The notes beneath the pieces were generated by a model, which made no database searches, had not been told where the DNA came from, and saw only the letters and a list, made by a program, of their open reading frames with translations. Shown here piece after piece: positions 8,603 to 18,000 of a DNA stretch of 64,000 bases. Numbering within the stretch: the stretch's first letter is position 1; each line of letters starts with the position of its first letter. This stretch comes from Methylobacterium sp. J-076 (GTDB taxonomy: Bacteria > Pseudomonadota > Alphaproteobacteria > Rhizobiales > Beijerinckiaceae): positions 26,453-90,452 of the forward strand of contig NZ_JAKSXW010000074.1 of NCBI RefSeq assembly GCF_022829405.1, in the 5' to 3' direction. Position numbers and translations under genes: made by a program.

Positions 8603-9781
8603 ATGGACGTCCACGAATACCAAGCCAAGGAGCTGCTCGCGAGCTTCGGCGTCGCCGTCCCCAAGGGTGCCATCGCGTTCAGCCAGGATCAGGCGGTCTA
8701 CGCGGCCACCGAACTCGGGGGATCGTTCTGGGCCGTGAAGGCGCAGATCCATGCCGGCGCCCGGGGCAAGGCCGGCGGCATCAAGCTCTGCCGGACCTAC
8801 AACGAGGTGCGCGACGCGGCCAAGGAGCTGCTCGGCAAGCGCCTCGTCACCCACCAGACGGGCCCTGAGGGCAAACCGGTCCAGCGCGTCTACGTCGAGA
8901 CCGCCGACCCCTTCGAGCGCGAGCTGTACCTCGGCTACGTTCTCGACCGGAAGGCGGAGCGCGTCCGCGTCATCGCCAGCCAGCGCGGCGGCATGGAGAT
9001 CGAGCAGATCGCCGCCGAGGAGCCCGAGGCGCTGATCCAGGTCGTGGTGGAGCCGGCCGTCGGCCTGCAGCAGTTCCAGGCCCGGGAGATCGCCTTCAAG
9101 CTCGGCCTGAACATCAAGCAGGTCGCCGCCGCGGTGCGGACGATCATGAACGCCTACCGGGCGTTCCGCGATTGCGACGGCACGATGCTGGAGATCAACC
9201 CGCTGGTCGTCACCAAGGACGACCGGGTGCTGGCGCTCGACGCCAAGATGTCCTTCGACGACAACGCCTTGTTCCGGCGCCCGACCATCGCCGACATGCA
9301 CGACCCCTCGCAGGGCGACCCCCGCGAGGCCCAGGCTGCCGAGCACAACCTCAGCTACATTGGCCTCGAGGGTGAGATCGGCTGCATCGTCAACGGCGCC
9401 GGCCTCGCCATGGCGACCATGGACATGATCAAGCACGCGGGCGGCGAGCCGGCGAACTTCCTGGACGTGGGCGGCGGCGCCTCCCCGGAGCGGGTCGCCA
9501 CGGCCTTCCGGCTGGTCCTTTCCGACCGCAACGTGAAGGCGATCCTCGTCAACATCTTCGCGGGCATCAACCGCTGCGACTGGGTCGCCGAAGGCGTCAT
9601 CCAGGCCGCCCGGGAGGTGAAGATCGACGTGCCCCTGGTGGTGCGCCTCGCCGGCACGAACGTGGAGGCCGGGAAGCGGATCCTGGCCCAGAGCGGCCTC
9701 GACCTCATCACCGCCGACACGCTGACCGAGGCCGCGCGCAAGGCGGTCGACGCCTGCAACGCCGCCAAGAACAACCGCTGA
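8603..9781 (+). CDS. mtkA: malate-CoA ligase (malate thiokinase) subunit beta
   Basis: This is the ATP-grasp subunit (392 residues) of malate thiokinase, which makes malyl-CoA from malate, ATP and CoA in the serine cycle. It is a paralogue of succinyl-CoA synthetase beta: N-terminal [12 protein letters not shown], an ATP-grasp core ([14 protein letters not shown], residues about 46-59) and a C-terminal CoA-ligase domain ([27 protein letters not shown]). I call malate rather than succinate specificity from linkage to mtkB, ppc and mclA. It is the first gene of the operon, with ribosome binding site GGAGGAGG. Confidence 0.94.
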   Translation: MDVHEYQAKELLASFGVAVPKGAIAFSQDQAVYAATELGGSFWAVKAQIHAGARGKAGGIKLCRTYNEVRDAAKELLGKRLVTHQTGPEGKPVQRVYVETADPFERELYLGYVLDRKAERVRVIASQRGGMEIEQIAAEEPEALIQVVVEPAVGLQQFQAREIAFKLGLNIKQVAAAVRTIMNAYRAFRDCDGTMLEINPLVVTKDDRVLALDAKMSFDDNALFRRPTIADMHDPSQGDPREAQAAEHNLSYIGLEGEIGCIVNGAGLAMATMDMIKHAGGEPANFLDVGGGASPERVATAFRLVLSDRNVKAILVNIFAGINRCDWVAEGVIQAAREVKIDVPLVVRLAGTNVEAGKRILAQSGLDLITADTLTEAARKAVDACNAAKNNR

Positions 9782-9798
9782 GCCGGGGAGATCGGGCC

Positions 9799-10689
9799 AT
9801 GAGCATCCTCATCGACGAGACCACGCCGATCATCGTCCAGGGCATCACCGGCGACAAGGGCACCTTCCACGCCAAGGAGATGCTGGATTACGGCACGAAC
9901 GTCGTCGGCGGCGTCACCCCCGGCAAGGGGGGGCGCACCCATCTCGGCCTGCCGGTGTTCAACACCGTCAAGGAGGCGGTGGAGGCCACGGGCGCCACCA
10001 CCTCGATCACCTTCGTGGCCCCGCCCTTCGCGGCGGACGCCATCATGGAGGCGGCCGATGCCGGCCTGCGCCTCGTCTGCTCCATCACCGACGGCATCCC
10101 CGCCCAGGACATGATGCGGGTGAAGCGCTACCTCTACCGCTACCCGAAGGAGAAGCGGACGATGGTGGTCGGCCCGAACTGCGCCGGCATCATCTCGCCC
10201 GGCAAGGCGATGCTCGGCATCATGCCCGGCCACATCTACCTGAAGGGCAACGTGGGCGTGATCTCCCGCTCTGGCACGCTCGGCTACGAGGCCGCCTCGC
10301 AGCTGAAGGAGCTGGGGCTCGGCATCTCCACCTCGGTGGGCATCGGCGGCGACCCGATCAACGGCTCGTCCTTCCTCGACCACCTCGCCCTGTTCGAGAT
10401 GGACCCGGATACCGACGCGGTGCTGATGATCGGCGAGATCGGCGGCCCGCAGGAGGCGGAGGCCTCCGCCTGGATCCGGGACAACATGTCGAAGCCGGTG
10501 ATCGGCTTCGTGGCGGGCCTCACCGCCCCGAAGGGCCGGCGCATGGGCCATGCGGGCGCGATCATCTCCGCCACCGGCGACAGCGCCGCCGAGAAGGCCG
10601 AGATCATGAAGAGCTACGGCCTCACCGTGGCCCCCGATCCGGGCTCCTTCGGCCAGACCGTCGCCGACGTGCTGGCGCGGGCGGCCTGA
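9799..10689 (+). CDS. mtkB: malate-CoA ligase (malate thiokinase) subunit alpha
   Basis: This is the CoA-binding and phosphohistidine subunit (296 residues) that partners MtkA. The Rossmann CoA-binding N-terminus reads [18 protein letters not shown]; the second domain has [10 protein letters not shown] and the phosphorylated His at about residue 251 within MGHAGAI. It follows mtkA by 17 bases with a GGGGAGA ribosome binding site. The large palindromic element after its stop separates it from ppc. Confidence 0.94.
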   Translation: MSILIDETTPIIVQGITGDKGTFHAKEMLDYGTNVVGGVTPGKGGRTHLGLPVFNTVKEAVEATGATTSITFVAPPFAADAIMEAADAGLRLVCSITDGIPAQDMMRVKRYLYRYPKEKRTMVVGPNCAGIISPGKAMLGIMPGHIYLKGNVGVISRSGTLGYEAASQLKELGLGISTSVGIGGDPINGSSFLDHLALFEMDPDTDAVLMIGEIGGPQEAEASAWIRDNMSKPVIGFVAGLTAPKGRRMGHAGAIISATGDSAAEKAEIMKSYGLTVAPDPGSFGQTVADVLARAA

Positions 10690-10720
10690 ACCCGGCCTGG
10701 AAGCCTTCTCCCATCCTGGG

Positions 10721-10829
10721 CCTCATCCTGAGGTGCCCGCACCAGCGGGCCTCGAAGGAGGGCTCCAGGACCCGCTGCGGCCCCTGGAAGCTTCCTTCGA
10801 GGCGGCTGACGCCGCACCTCAGGATGAGG
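10721..10829. repeat. long palindromic repeat, type 2, in the mtkB-ppc gap
   Basis: The two arms run from CCTCATCCTGAGGTGC at the left end to its complement (CACCTCAGGATGAGG) at the right end, enclosing complementary inner segments (CCTCGAAGGAGGGCTCCAGG against CCTGGAAGCTTCCTTCGAGG). A second copy lies at 32255-32369. Such elements are dispersed intergenic palindromes in Hyphomicrobiales. In transcribed RNA this would fold into one long hairpin between mtkB and ppc. Confidence 0.85.
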
Positions 10830-10888
10830 TCGGCGGGTGGGAGAGGGCCGACCGCGCCGCCTCGATTTCAAAGGACAAGGGCTCCCCC

Positions 10889-13633
10889 ATGCCCACGACG
10901 CTTCACGCCAGCCCCTCCTCGGTCACCGGCTTCGCGCCGCCGGTGATCACCGGCACCTCCTCCGAGGGCGCCCTGGACATCCTGTTCCAGGCGCTCCTCG
11001 ACGTCGCCCGCCGGCACGACCCCGAGCTGGAGGCCGTGCTGCACGGCACGGCCGACATCTCGCGCTTCTCGCCGGAGATGCTGGCCCGCGCCCTCCAGGT
11101 GCAGGGGATCTGGTTCCAGCTCATCTCCATCGCAGAGCAGAACGCCGCCATGCGCCGCCGCCGGCACACGGAGCGGACGGAGGGCCGGGCGGCCTTGGGC
11201 GGCTCCTTCGCGGGCGTCTTCGCCCAGGCCCGCGCCCGGGGCATCGCGCCGGAGCGGATCCAGGCCCTGCTGAACGACCTGCGCATCCGCCCCACGATCA
11301 CCGCCCACCCCACCGAGGGCAAGCGGGTGACCGTGCTGGAGAAGTTCCGGCGCATCTACCTCGTCCTGCGCGAGCTGGAGATGCCCCGCTGGACCGACCG
11401 CGAGCGCAACGGCCTGATGAACGAGCTGCGCGACCAGATCGAGCTCGTCTGGATGACCGGCGAACTGCATCTGGAGAAGGCGACCGTCGAGCGGGAAGTC
11501 GCCTGGGGGCTGCACTTCTTCGACGAATCGCTGTTCGAGATGCTGCCCGAGACGATGGATTCCCTCGAGGAGGCGCTGAGCGAGACCTATCCCGACACGC
11601 CCTTCAAGGTCCCGCCCTTCTTCCAGTTCGGCTCGTGGATCGGCGGCGACCGGGACGGGAACCCCTTCGTCACCGCCGCCGTCACCCGCACCACCCTGCA
11701 GCGCAACGCGCTCGCCTCCCTGTCCCGCTACCGGGACGGCGTGCGCGAGCTCGGCCGCACCCTCTCCCTCACCGAGCGGGCGCTGCCGGTGCCGGGGGCC
11801 TTCCGCGAGGCCCTGACCCGCCAGCTCGCCGAGAGCGGGCAGGCCCGGGCCATCGAGCGGCGCAACCCCGGCGAGGCCTACCGCCAGTACCTCACCTGCG
11901 TCCTGCGCAAGATCGAGGCGACCATCGCCCGCAACGAGGGCCGCCACCCCTCCGGCCCGGATTACCCGAGTGCCGACGGGCTGATCGAGGATCTGCGCAC
12001 CCTGGAGCGCGGGCTCGCCGACGCGCAGTGCGGGGCGCTGGCCCGGGACCTCGTCCGGCCGGTGCGGCGGATGGTGGAGATCTTTCGCTTCTCGACCGTG
12101 CGCCTCGACCTGCGGGAGAACACCACCCGCACCACCGAGACCCTGCGCGCCCTGTGGAAGCAGGAGAACGGCGACGGCGAGCCCCCCGCCCTCGAATCCC
12201 CCGCCTGGCGGTCCTGGCTGGAGGCCGGCCTCGCCCGGACGCGGGACCCCGAGCGGTCCTTCGAGAACCTGCCCGACGCGGCGAGGGAGACGCTGGCCAC
12301 CTTCGCCCTGGTGGCGGAGATGCGCGAGAACCTCGACCGGGAGGCGTTCGGCTCCTTCGTCCTGTCGATGACCCGCTCGGTGCCGGACATCCTCGGCGCC
12401 TACCTGCTCGCCAAGGAGGCGGGCGTGTTCCTCGACACCTCCGGCACCGAGATCTGCCCGCTGCCCATCGTCCCCCTGTTCGAGACCATCGACGACCTGC
12501 GCGCCGGCCCGGCCATCATGCGCGAGCTCCTGGCCGTGCCGGTGGTGCGCCGCTCCACCCGCTGGCAGGGCGGGGTGCAGGAGGTGATGATCGGCTATTC
12601 CGACTCGAACAAGGACGGCGGCTTCGTCGCGGCGAATTGGGAGCTCTACAAGGCGCAGAGCAAGCTCACCCGGCTCGGCCAGGAGCTCGGCGTGCCGATC
12701 GCCTTCTTCCACGGCCGCGGCGGCTCGGTGAGCCGCGGCGGCGTGCCGACCCATCGCGGCATCGCCGCCCAGCCGCCGGGCTCGATCCGCGGGCGCTTCC
12801 GCATCACCGAGCAGGGCGAGGTCGTCTCGTTCAAGTACGCCAACCGCGGCACCGCCGCCTACCAGATGGAGCTGCTCGCGGCCTCGGTCTTCGAGCACGC
12901 CCTGGCCGGCGACGGCAACGGCCAGCCCGCCGGCCACGACGACGCCCTGGAGGCGCTGGCCGGCGCCTCGCGGGCGGCCTACGTCAACCTGCTGAACACG
13001 GACGGCCTCGTCGATTACTTCCAGGCCGCGAGCCCGCTCGACGAGATCGCGCTGCTCAACATCGGCTCGCGCCCGGCCCGGCGGTTCGGGGCGCGCTCCC
13101 TGTCGGACCTCCGGGCGATCCCGTGGGTGTTCGCGTGGTCGCAGAACCGGCACGTCGTCACCGGCTGGTACGGCGTCGGCTCGGGGCTCGCGAGCTTCAT
13201 CGACGTCCGCGGCCGGGAGGGCGAGGCCACCCTGAAGCGGCTGTTCTCGGAATCGCGGGTGCTGCGCCTCGTGCTGGACGAGGTGGAGAAGACCCTGCTG
13301 ATGGTCGATCTCGACATCGCCCGCGCCTATGCCGGCCTCGTGCCCGACAGGGCGGTGCGCGAGCGGATCTTCTCGGCCATCGAGGCCGAATACACCCTGA
13401 CCCGGGAGATGGTGCTCCGGGTGAGCGGCGGGTCCGAGCTGGCGGAGCGGTTCCCCCTGTTCCGCGACCGGCTGAAGGGCCGGCTGCCGACGATCAACCA
13501 AGTGTCCCGCGAGCAGGTCGAACTCCTCGCCCGCTACCGCAGCGAGACCGACGAGGACCGGAAGGAGGCGGTGAAGTCCGCCCTGCTCCTGTCGATCAAC
13601 TGCATCGCCGTCGGCTTCGGGTCGACCGGGTGA
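10889..13633 (+). CDS. ppc: phosphoenolpyruvate carboxylase
   Basis: Fixes bicarbonate on phosphoenolpyruvate to give oxaloacetate, the CO2-entry step of the serine cycle. It has 914 residues. Hallmark motifs are present in order: TAHPTEGKR (near 140), GSWIGGDRDGNPFVT (near 250), IGYSDSNKDGGF and FFHGRGGSVSRGG (near 570-620), and the C-terminal STG. The C-terminus ends FGSTG where the common form is MRNTG. The frame is open upstream, but the ATG at 10889 sits after AAGGACAAGG and matches the family start. It is third in the mtk operon. Confidence 0.95.
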   Translation: MPTTLHASPSSVTGFAPPVITGTSSEGALDILFQALLDVARRHDPELEAVLHGTADISRFSPEMLARALQVQGIWFQLISIAEQNAAMRRRRHTERTEGRAALGGSFAGVFAQARARGIAPERIQALLNDLRIRPTITAHPTEGKRVTVLEKFRRIYLVLRELEMPRWTDRERNGLMNELRDQIELVWMTGELHLEKATVEREVAWGLHFFDESLFEMLPETMDSLEEALSETYPDTPFKVPPFFQFGSWIGGDRDGNPFVTAAVTRTTLQRNALASLSRYRDGVRELGRTLSLTERALPVPGAFREALTRQLAESGQARAIERRNPGEAYRQYLTCVLRKIEATIARNEGRHPSGPDYPSADGLIEDLRTLERGLADAQCGALARDLVRPVRRMVEIFRFSTVRLDLRENTTRTTETLRALWKQENGDGEPPALESPAWRSWLEAGLARTRDPERSFENLPDAARETLATFALVAEMRENLDREAFGSFVLSMTRSVPDILGAYLLAKEAGVFLDTSGTEICPLPIVPLFETIDDLRAGPAIMRELLAVPVVRRSTRWQGGVQEVMIGYSDSNKDGGFVAANWELYKAQSKLTRLGQELGVPIAFFHGRGGSVSRGGVPTHRGIAAQPPGSIRGRFRITEQGEVVSFKYANRGTAAYQMELLAASVFEHALAGDGNGQPAGHDDALEALAGASRAAYVNLLNTDGLVDYFQAASPLDEIALLNIGSRPARRFGARSLSDLRAIPWVFAWSQNRHVVTGWYGVGSGLASFIDVRGREGEATLKRLFSESRVLRLVLDEVEKTLLMVDLDIARAYAGLVPDRAVRERIFSAIEAEYTLTREMVLRVSGGSELAERFPLFRDRLKGRLPTINQVSREQVELLARYRSETDEDRKEAVKSALLLSINCIAVGFGSTG

Positions 13634-13650
13634 GCGAGTCCGATCTCAAC

Positions 13651-13746
13651 GCCGTCATTGCGAGCAAAGCGAAGCAATCCAGGGACCCGCCACATCTGCA
13701 GAAGTCCCGCCGCCCTGGATTGCTTCGCTGCGCTCGCAATGACGGC
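13651..13746. repeat. palindromic repeat, type 1, in the ppc-mclA gap
   Basis: A 96-bp element with near-complementary 30-bp arms: it starts GCCGTCATTGCGAGC and ends with the matching GCTCGCAATGACGGC. The centre (GCCACATC..TG...GTCCCGCCGCC) is conserved in the copy at 22568-22662. Degenerate relatives lie at 23687-23781 and 31510-31603. The CGTCATTGCGAGC type is a widespread alphaproteobacterial intergenic palindrome. Confidence 0.88.
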
Positions 13747-13844
13747 GAGGGCACTTCCTGAAACAGTCAGGAACACCAGTTGACCCCCCGGCGCGCCACA
13801 CCCGACACGCGCGGGACGAGACCACCCCAAGGAGGAAAACACCA

Positions 13845-14813
13845 ATGAGCTTCACCCTGATCCAGCAGGCCAAGGCGCGCCTGCACCGCTCGGAACTCGC
13901 CGTTCCCGGCTCCAACCCGACCTTCATGGAGAAGTCGGCCTCCTCGGCCGCCGACGTGATCTTCCTCGACCTGGAAGACGCCGTCGCCCCCGACGACAAG
14001 GAGCAGGCCCGCAAGAACATCATCCAGGCGCTGAACGACCTGGATTGGGGCAGCAAGACCATGATGATCCGCATCAACGGTCTCGACACCCACTACATGT
14101 ACCGGGACGTGGTGGACATCGTGGAGGCCTGTCCGCGCCTCGACATGATCCTGATCCCCAAGGTCGGCGTGCCGGCCGACGTCTACGCCATCGACGTGCT
14201 CACCACCCAGATCGAGCAGGCCAAGAAGCGCGAGAAGAAGATCGGCTTCGAGGTGCTGATCGAGACCGCGCTGGGCATGGCCAACGTCGAGGCCATCGCC
14301 CAGTCCTCCAAGCGCCTGGAGGCGATGTCCTTCGGCGTGGCCGACTACGCCGCCTCGACCCGCGCCCGCTCCACCGTCATCGGCGGCGTGAACCCGGACT
14401 TCTCGGTGCTCACCGACAAGGACGAGGCCGGCAACCGGCAGACCCATTGGCAGGACCCGTGGCTGTTCGCCCAGAACCGGATGCTGGTGGCCTGCCGCGC
14501 CTACGGCCTGCGCCCGATCGACGGCCCGTTCGGCGACTTCTCGGATGCCGACGGCTACCGCTCGGCGGCGCGGCGCTGCTCGGCGCTGGGCTTCGAGGGC
14601 AAGTGGGCGATCCACCCGAGCCAGATCGAGCTCGCCAACGAGGTGTTCACCCCCTCCGAGGCCGAGGTCACCAAGGCCCGCCGCATCCTCGTCGCCATGG
14701 AAGAGGCCGCCAAGGCCGGCCGTGGTGCCGTCTCCCTGGACGGGCGCCTCATCGACATCGCCTCGATCCGCATGGCCGAGGCGCTGATCGAGAAGGCCGA
14801 CGCGATGCGGTAA
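13845..14813 (+). CDS. mclA: L-malyl-CoA/beta-methylmalyl-CoA lyase
   Basis: Cleaves malyl-CoA to acetyl-CoA and glyoxylate, closing the serine cycle. It is 322 residues and belongs to the CitE-like TIM-barrel family. Visible features are the N-terminal ARLHRSELAVPGSNP segment, metal-binding acids in FLDLEDAVAPDDK (near 43-55), and IPKVGVPAD and LIETALGMAN in the barrel. The start has an AAGGAGG ribosome binding site. It is the last gene of mtkA-mtkB-ppc-mclA and is followed at once by a strong hairpin. Confidence 0.95.
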   Translation: MSFTLIQQAKARLHRSELAVPGSNPTFMEKSASSAADVIFLDLEDAVAPDDKEQARKNIIQALNDLDWGSKTMMIRINGLDTHYMYRDVVDIVEACPRLDMILIPKVGVPADVYAIDVLTTQIEQAKKREKKIGFEVLIETALGMANVEAIAQSSKRLEAMSFGVADYAASTRARSTVIGGVNPDFSVLTDKDEAGNRQTHWQDPWLFAQNRMLVACRAYGLRPIDGPFGDFSDADGYRSAARRCSALGFEGKWAIHPSQIELANEVFTPSEAEVTKARRILVAMEEAAKAGRGAVSLDGRLIDIASIRMAEALIEKADAMR

Positions 14814-14822
14814 GCCGCATTC

Positions 14823-14857
14823 GGAAGGGGGCGGTGCAACAGGCACCGCCCCCTTCC
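14823..14857 (+). terminator. hairpin terminator after mclA
   Basis: A perfect 14-bp stem (GGAAGGGGGCGGTG with its complement) closes a 7-base loop, nine bases after the mclA stop. There is only TTCC rather than a long T-run, common for such GC-rich genomes. It would end the mtk operon; the opposing glycosyltransferase gene ends 50 bases further on. Confidence 0.75.
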
Positions 14858-14904
14858 GTCCATTCCGGTCCTCGCGACGGCGGTGGGCGAGGTGACGGTC
14901 TGAC

Positions 14905-15756
14905 TCAGAACGGCCGCTCGTCCGGCAGCCGGGCGGCGGCGATCTCCTCCGGCGTCGGGTCGCGGCGCAGGATGATGCCCTGGCGCCAATCCGGCCCGAT
15001 CAGCCCGAGCCGGGCGAACCCGTCGAGCCAGCCGTCCATCGGCCAGATCCCGTGCCGGCGGTGAAACCGCTCGGCGTTGGCGACGATGTCGCGAAAGTGC
15101 TGCAGCGGCGGATCGTAGGCGGGGTGGTGCTGGTGGAAGGCCAGCGGGCCGCCCAGGAACAGGGTCGGCACGCCCATCGCCTCGGCCCTGAAGGCGAGGT
15201 CCGTATCCTCGGCGCCGTAGCCGGAAAAACCCTCGTCGAACCCGCCGAGGCGGTCGTAGGTCGCCGCCCGCACGGCGAAGGCGAGGGACCAGAACAGGCC
15301 GGGCTGCGGCGAGGGCACGATGCCCGATTCGGGGAAGTGCCGCACCGGATGGAGATGGCCCGCCCGGGCGAGGTCGGCCTCCCGCCAGCCGTCGCCCACG
15401 GCGCCCGCCGGCAAATAGCGCACCGCGCAGCAGACCAGCCCGTCCCGCTCGGCCGCCGCCGCCGCGAGCCCAGCGACGAGGTCCCCCGAGGGGATGCAGT
15501 CGACATCGAGGAAGATCAGGATGTCGGCCTCACCCGCGGCCCGGCGGCCGGCGTTGCGGGAGGCCGCCAGCGGCAGGCCGGCGCTGGCGAAGGCGACGCG
15601 CTCCACCGGGAAGGGCAGAGCTGGCAGCGGCGCCCCGTCCCCGCCCATCTCCACCACGATGCAGCGATCCGGGGCCTGCCCCCGGGCCAGACCTTCGAGC
15701 AGGCGTGCGAGATGGCCCCCGCGGCCCTTGTTGAGGGTGATGACCGCGACGCTCAT
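14905..15756 (-). CDS. family 2-type glycosyltransferase
   Basis: A GT-A fold glycosyltransferase of 283 residues, probably soluble or peripheral. The N-terminus MSVAVITLNKGRGGHLARLLEGL is the nucleotide-sugar beta strand; FLDVDC near residue 95 is the DXD metal site; GYGAEDTDLAFRAEAMG near 195-211 is the acceptor-site ED motif of chondroitin-polymerase-like enzymes. The start overlaps the end of the PIG-L deacetylase (ATGA), so the two work together, presumably modifying a cell-surface glycan. Acceptor unknown. Confidence 0.82.
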   Translation of the reverse strand: MSVAVITLNKGRGGHLARLLEGLARGQAPDRCIVVEMGGDGAPLPALPFPVERVAFASAGLPLAASRNAGRRAAGEADILIFLDVDCIPSGDLVAGLAAAAAERDGLVCCAVRYLPAGAVGDGWREADLARAGHLHPVRHFPESGIVPSPQPGLFWSLAFAVRAATYDRLGGFDEGFSGYGAEDTDLAFRAEAMGVPTLFLGGPLAFHQHHPAYDPPLQHFRDIVANAERFHRRHGIWPMDGWLDGFARLGLIGPDWRQGIILRRDPTPEEIAAARLPDERPF

Positions 15757-16490
15757 TCCGCGACGGCCACGAAGCGCTCGCTCGGCCCGCACAGGCGCTC
15801 GATCATCGCCGGCTCCAGGCGGAAGCCGGTCGGGTCGTCGGCGATGAGGTCGCTCACCTGCGATTCGTGGGCCGCCACGGCCTTCGCCTTCACGGCGCGG
15901 TAGGGCGAGACGTCCAGGCGCAGGCCCTGCGGCGGGGGGCCGACCTCCGTCTCCGGCGGCAGGGTCCAGCCCCAGACGGGGTATTCGTAGATCCGCACCC
16001 CCGGCATGTGCCGACGGGCCAGGCCGACGATGGCCGCCGCCGCCTTGTGGTCGCAATGGGGATCGTGCCGCCACGTCACGAACACCGCGCCCGCGGCGCA
16101 GGCGGCGGCGGCCCGGGCCACGGCCTGCGCCGCCGCCTCGGCCTGCGGCCCTCCGCTCGGCACATGGGCGTCGGGCAGGCGCAGGAAGGTCACGTGGCCG
16201 GGCTCCATGCCCAGCACCGCCACGGCCCGCAGGGTCTCGGCCTCGCGGAGCGTGCGCAGCTTTTCAGGCGGGTAGAGGGCGGAATGGGTGTGCGAGCCGC
16301 AGCCGTCGCTCACCACCACGAGCCGCACGTCCCGCCCCGCGGCCCGGGCGGCGGCGATGAGGCCGCCGCAGCCGAGGCTCTCGTCGTCGGGATGGGGCGC
16401 CACCACCACGAGGCCGCCGGCCCCGACCAGCGCATCGAGGTCGGCCAACGGCAGGCTGTCGGCGGCGGCGAGGAAGGCGTCGGCACGCAT
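15753..16490 (-). CDS. PIG-L family deacetylase
   Basis: A 245-residue zinc-dependent N-deacetylase of the PIG-L/LmbE family. The zinc motif APHPDDE lies near residues 31-37 and the downstream ligand motif HDPHCDHK near 151-158. Relatives remove N-acetyl groups from GlcNAc-containing glycolipids or small thiols. Its overlap with a GT2 gene suggests that one deacetylates and the other extends a surface or secreted glycan. The ATG at 16490 matches the family start; the frame is open further upstream by chance. Confidence 0.85.
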   Translation of the reverse strand: MRADAFLAAADSLPLADLDALVGAGGLVVVAPHPDDESLGCGGLIAAARAAGRDVRLVVVSDGCGSHTHSALYPPEKLRTLREAETLRAVAVLGMEPGHVTFLRLPDAHVPSGGPQAEAAAQAVARAAAACAAGAVFVTWRHDPHCDHKAAAAIVGLARRHMPGVRIYEYPVWGWTLPPETEVGPPPQGLRLDVSPYRAVKAKAVAAHESQVSDLIADDPTGFRLEPAMIERLCGPSERFVAVAE

Positions 16491-16579
16491 CGCAGGACGG
16501 GTCTCCGCGTTCCGCCGGACGGGGCGGAACGGAGAGCGGACCATCCGGGAGGCCGGCTGAACGCGGCCTGAGCAGGCCC

Positions 16580-16855
16580 CTACCGGTCGTTCTCGGTGGT
16601 GAGGTTGCCGAGCCGCGTACCCTCGTCGGTCCCCCGCATCTCGTCGAGGCTGACCCCGGCCGAGGGCGAATCGGTGAACACGATGCCGGCCCCCGAGAGG
16701 GCGCTGCGCAGCACCTCGATCTGCCCGGAGGGCGAATCGCCGTAGCCTGCCTCGAAATTCTTCACCAGCGCCTCGTCGCACCCGGCCTTCCGGGCGAGGT
16801 CGGCCTCGCTCCAGCCGAGCAGCCCCCGCGCCGCCCGCGACTGCGCCGCACTCAT
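16580..16855 (-). CDS. XRE-type helix-turn-helix protein, small
   Basis: A 91-residue protein with a lambda-repressor-like helix-turn-helix at residues 4-52 (AAQSRAARGLLGWSEADLARKAG then EALVKNFEAG); the remainder (GAGIVFTD) matches the small single-domain regulators common in this group. In-frame upstream starts (a GTG about 19 codons earlier) would add a low-complexity segment, so the true N-terminus is uncertain. Located between the PIG-L gene and the META gene; targets unknown. Confidence 0.7.
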   Translation of the reverse strand: MSAAQSRAARGLLGWSEADLARKAGCDEALVKNFEAGYGDSPSGQIEVLRSALSGAGIVFTDSPSAGVSLDEMRGTDEGTRLGNLTTENDR

Positions 16856-17112
16856 CGCCAGGGGCACCGACCCGCCCTGGACGCCTTCGTCAGATCCCGT
16901 CACGCCCCGTCTCCGCTTCCCGTGGTCCACAACCGCGCCGGGCCGGCAACGTTTCCCTCCGGCGCGGTCCATGATCATAATTGTGCTGAAATTCCGCGCC
17001 ATCGAGCGGGACACAAGCCCCCCGCCGCCGGCGTCCGGGGCCGGCCCCGGCACCGCATCGGCGGATCCGGGCCGTGACGACAGGCGCGAAGGCGCGACAG
17101 AGGGACGACACG

Positions 17113-17619
17113 ATGAGAGCGGTGCTGATCGCCACGCTGGCCTGTACCGTGATGGCCGCGACGAGCCAGGCGCAGGCACAGATGGGCGGCGGCCCGAACA
17201 CCGGCTTCGGCAAGGGCTATCGCCGGCCGGGCGGCGAGGACAAGAAGGCGCCCCAGTACGTGCCGGGCACCAAGGCCCAGGAGAAGAACTTTCCCCTCGA
17301 TTCCACCTGGACGGCGGTGAGCATCAACGGCAAGCCCTTCGGCGGCGGCGACCGGCCGAGCTTCATCCTCGACAAGCAGTACCGCGCCCGCGGCTACGGC
17401 GGCTGCAACACCTTCGCGGCCACCGCCTTCCCCTTGAAGGAGCAGCACATCGCCGTGGGGCCCCTCGCCCTCACCAAGAAGTCCTGCGACAAGGCCCTGG
17501 CCGCCGCCGAGCAGGCGTTCTTCGTGGCCCTGCGCACGGCGGCCGCCTGGGACATCGTCGGCGCGCAGCTGGTGCTGAAGAGCCCGAACGGCGAACTCCG
17601 GTTCGACCGCGCCCTGTAA
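17113..17619 (+). CDS. exported META domain protein (HslJ-like)
   Basis: A 168-residue protein with a signal peptide (MRAVLIATLACTVMAATSQAQA) and a META domain: LDSTWTAVSINGKPFGGGDRPSFILD, a GYGGCNTFAA core motif and a following Cys (KKSCDKALAAAEQAF) that could form a disulphide. META/HslJ proteins are envelope proteins often linked to stress resistance; no enzyme activity is known. I preferred the ATG at 17113 to one 13 codons upstream because it begins the signal peptide. Confidence 0.8.
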   Translation: MRAVLIATLACTVMAATSQAQAQMGGGPNTGFGKGYRRPGGEDKKAPQYVPGTKAQEKNFPLDSTWTAVSINGKPFGGGDRPSFILDKQYRARGYGGCNTFAATAFPLKEQHIAVGPLALTKKSCDKALAAAEQAFFVALRTAAAWDIVGAQLVLKSPNGELRFDRAL

Positions 17620-17712
17620 GAATCTGTTGACGACGTCCACGAAAGCCCGCCGGAGTTCAGGCGGCTTTCAGGGCTTCCGGTATCATCTGTCCCTGCGACA
17701 GGGAGATGGCGG

Positions 17713-17874
17713 ATGCCGGTCGGTTTGGGTCTGGAACGGGCGAATCCGACCGGGCGCGGCATCGCCCCGGCCAGGGCCGCGGACACCCTCGGCTTCCACC
17801 CCCTCGCCCTGTGGATCGCCGCCGCCGCCCCCGTGGCGGCGACGCTCCTGATCCTCATGCGCCTGGCCGGATGA
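17713..17874 (+). CDS. possible small membrane protein (53 aa)
   Basis: An open frame of 53 codons beginning MPVGLGLERANP and ending in one hydrophobic helix (LALWIAAAAPVAATLLILM). A GGGAG lies eight bases upstream of the ATG. No family recognised. The rest of the 17620-18000 gap shows nothing convincing. Short hydrophobic frames arise by chance in GC-rich DNA, so this is tentative. Confidence 0.35.
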   Translation: MPVGLGLERANPTGRGIAPARAADTLGFHPLALWIAAAAPVAATLLILMRLAG

Positions 17875-18000
17875 GGGGGTCTCCCGGCGTGGACGGGGGT
17901 GATCGCGGGCCGTGGCTTCGGTGGGCGCGGGGCCCCTTGCATGCGCCCGCGCAACGCCCGCACAAGGGCCACCCCCTCTGACACCCGATCATCCCGCACC

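Noticed and set aside
10868..13501. 877-codon open frame on the minus strand antisense to ppc
   Set aside because: It mirrors the ppc codon pattern with His/Gly/Arg/Ala-rich low-complexity translation and no recognisable domain; long antisense frames are expected in very GC-rich genes.
13651..13746. Palindromic element considered as an IS or attachment site
   Set aside because: No transposase, no target duplication and multiple dispersed short copies; it is a REP/BIME-like intergenic palindrome.
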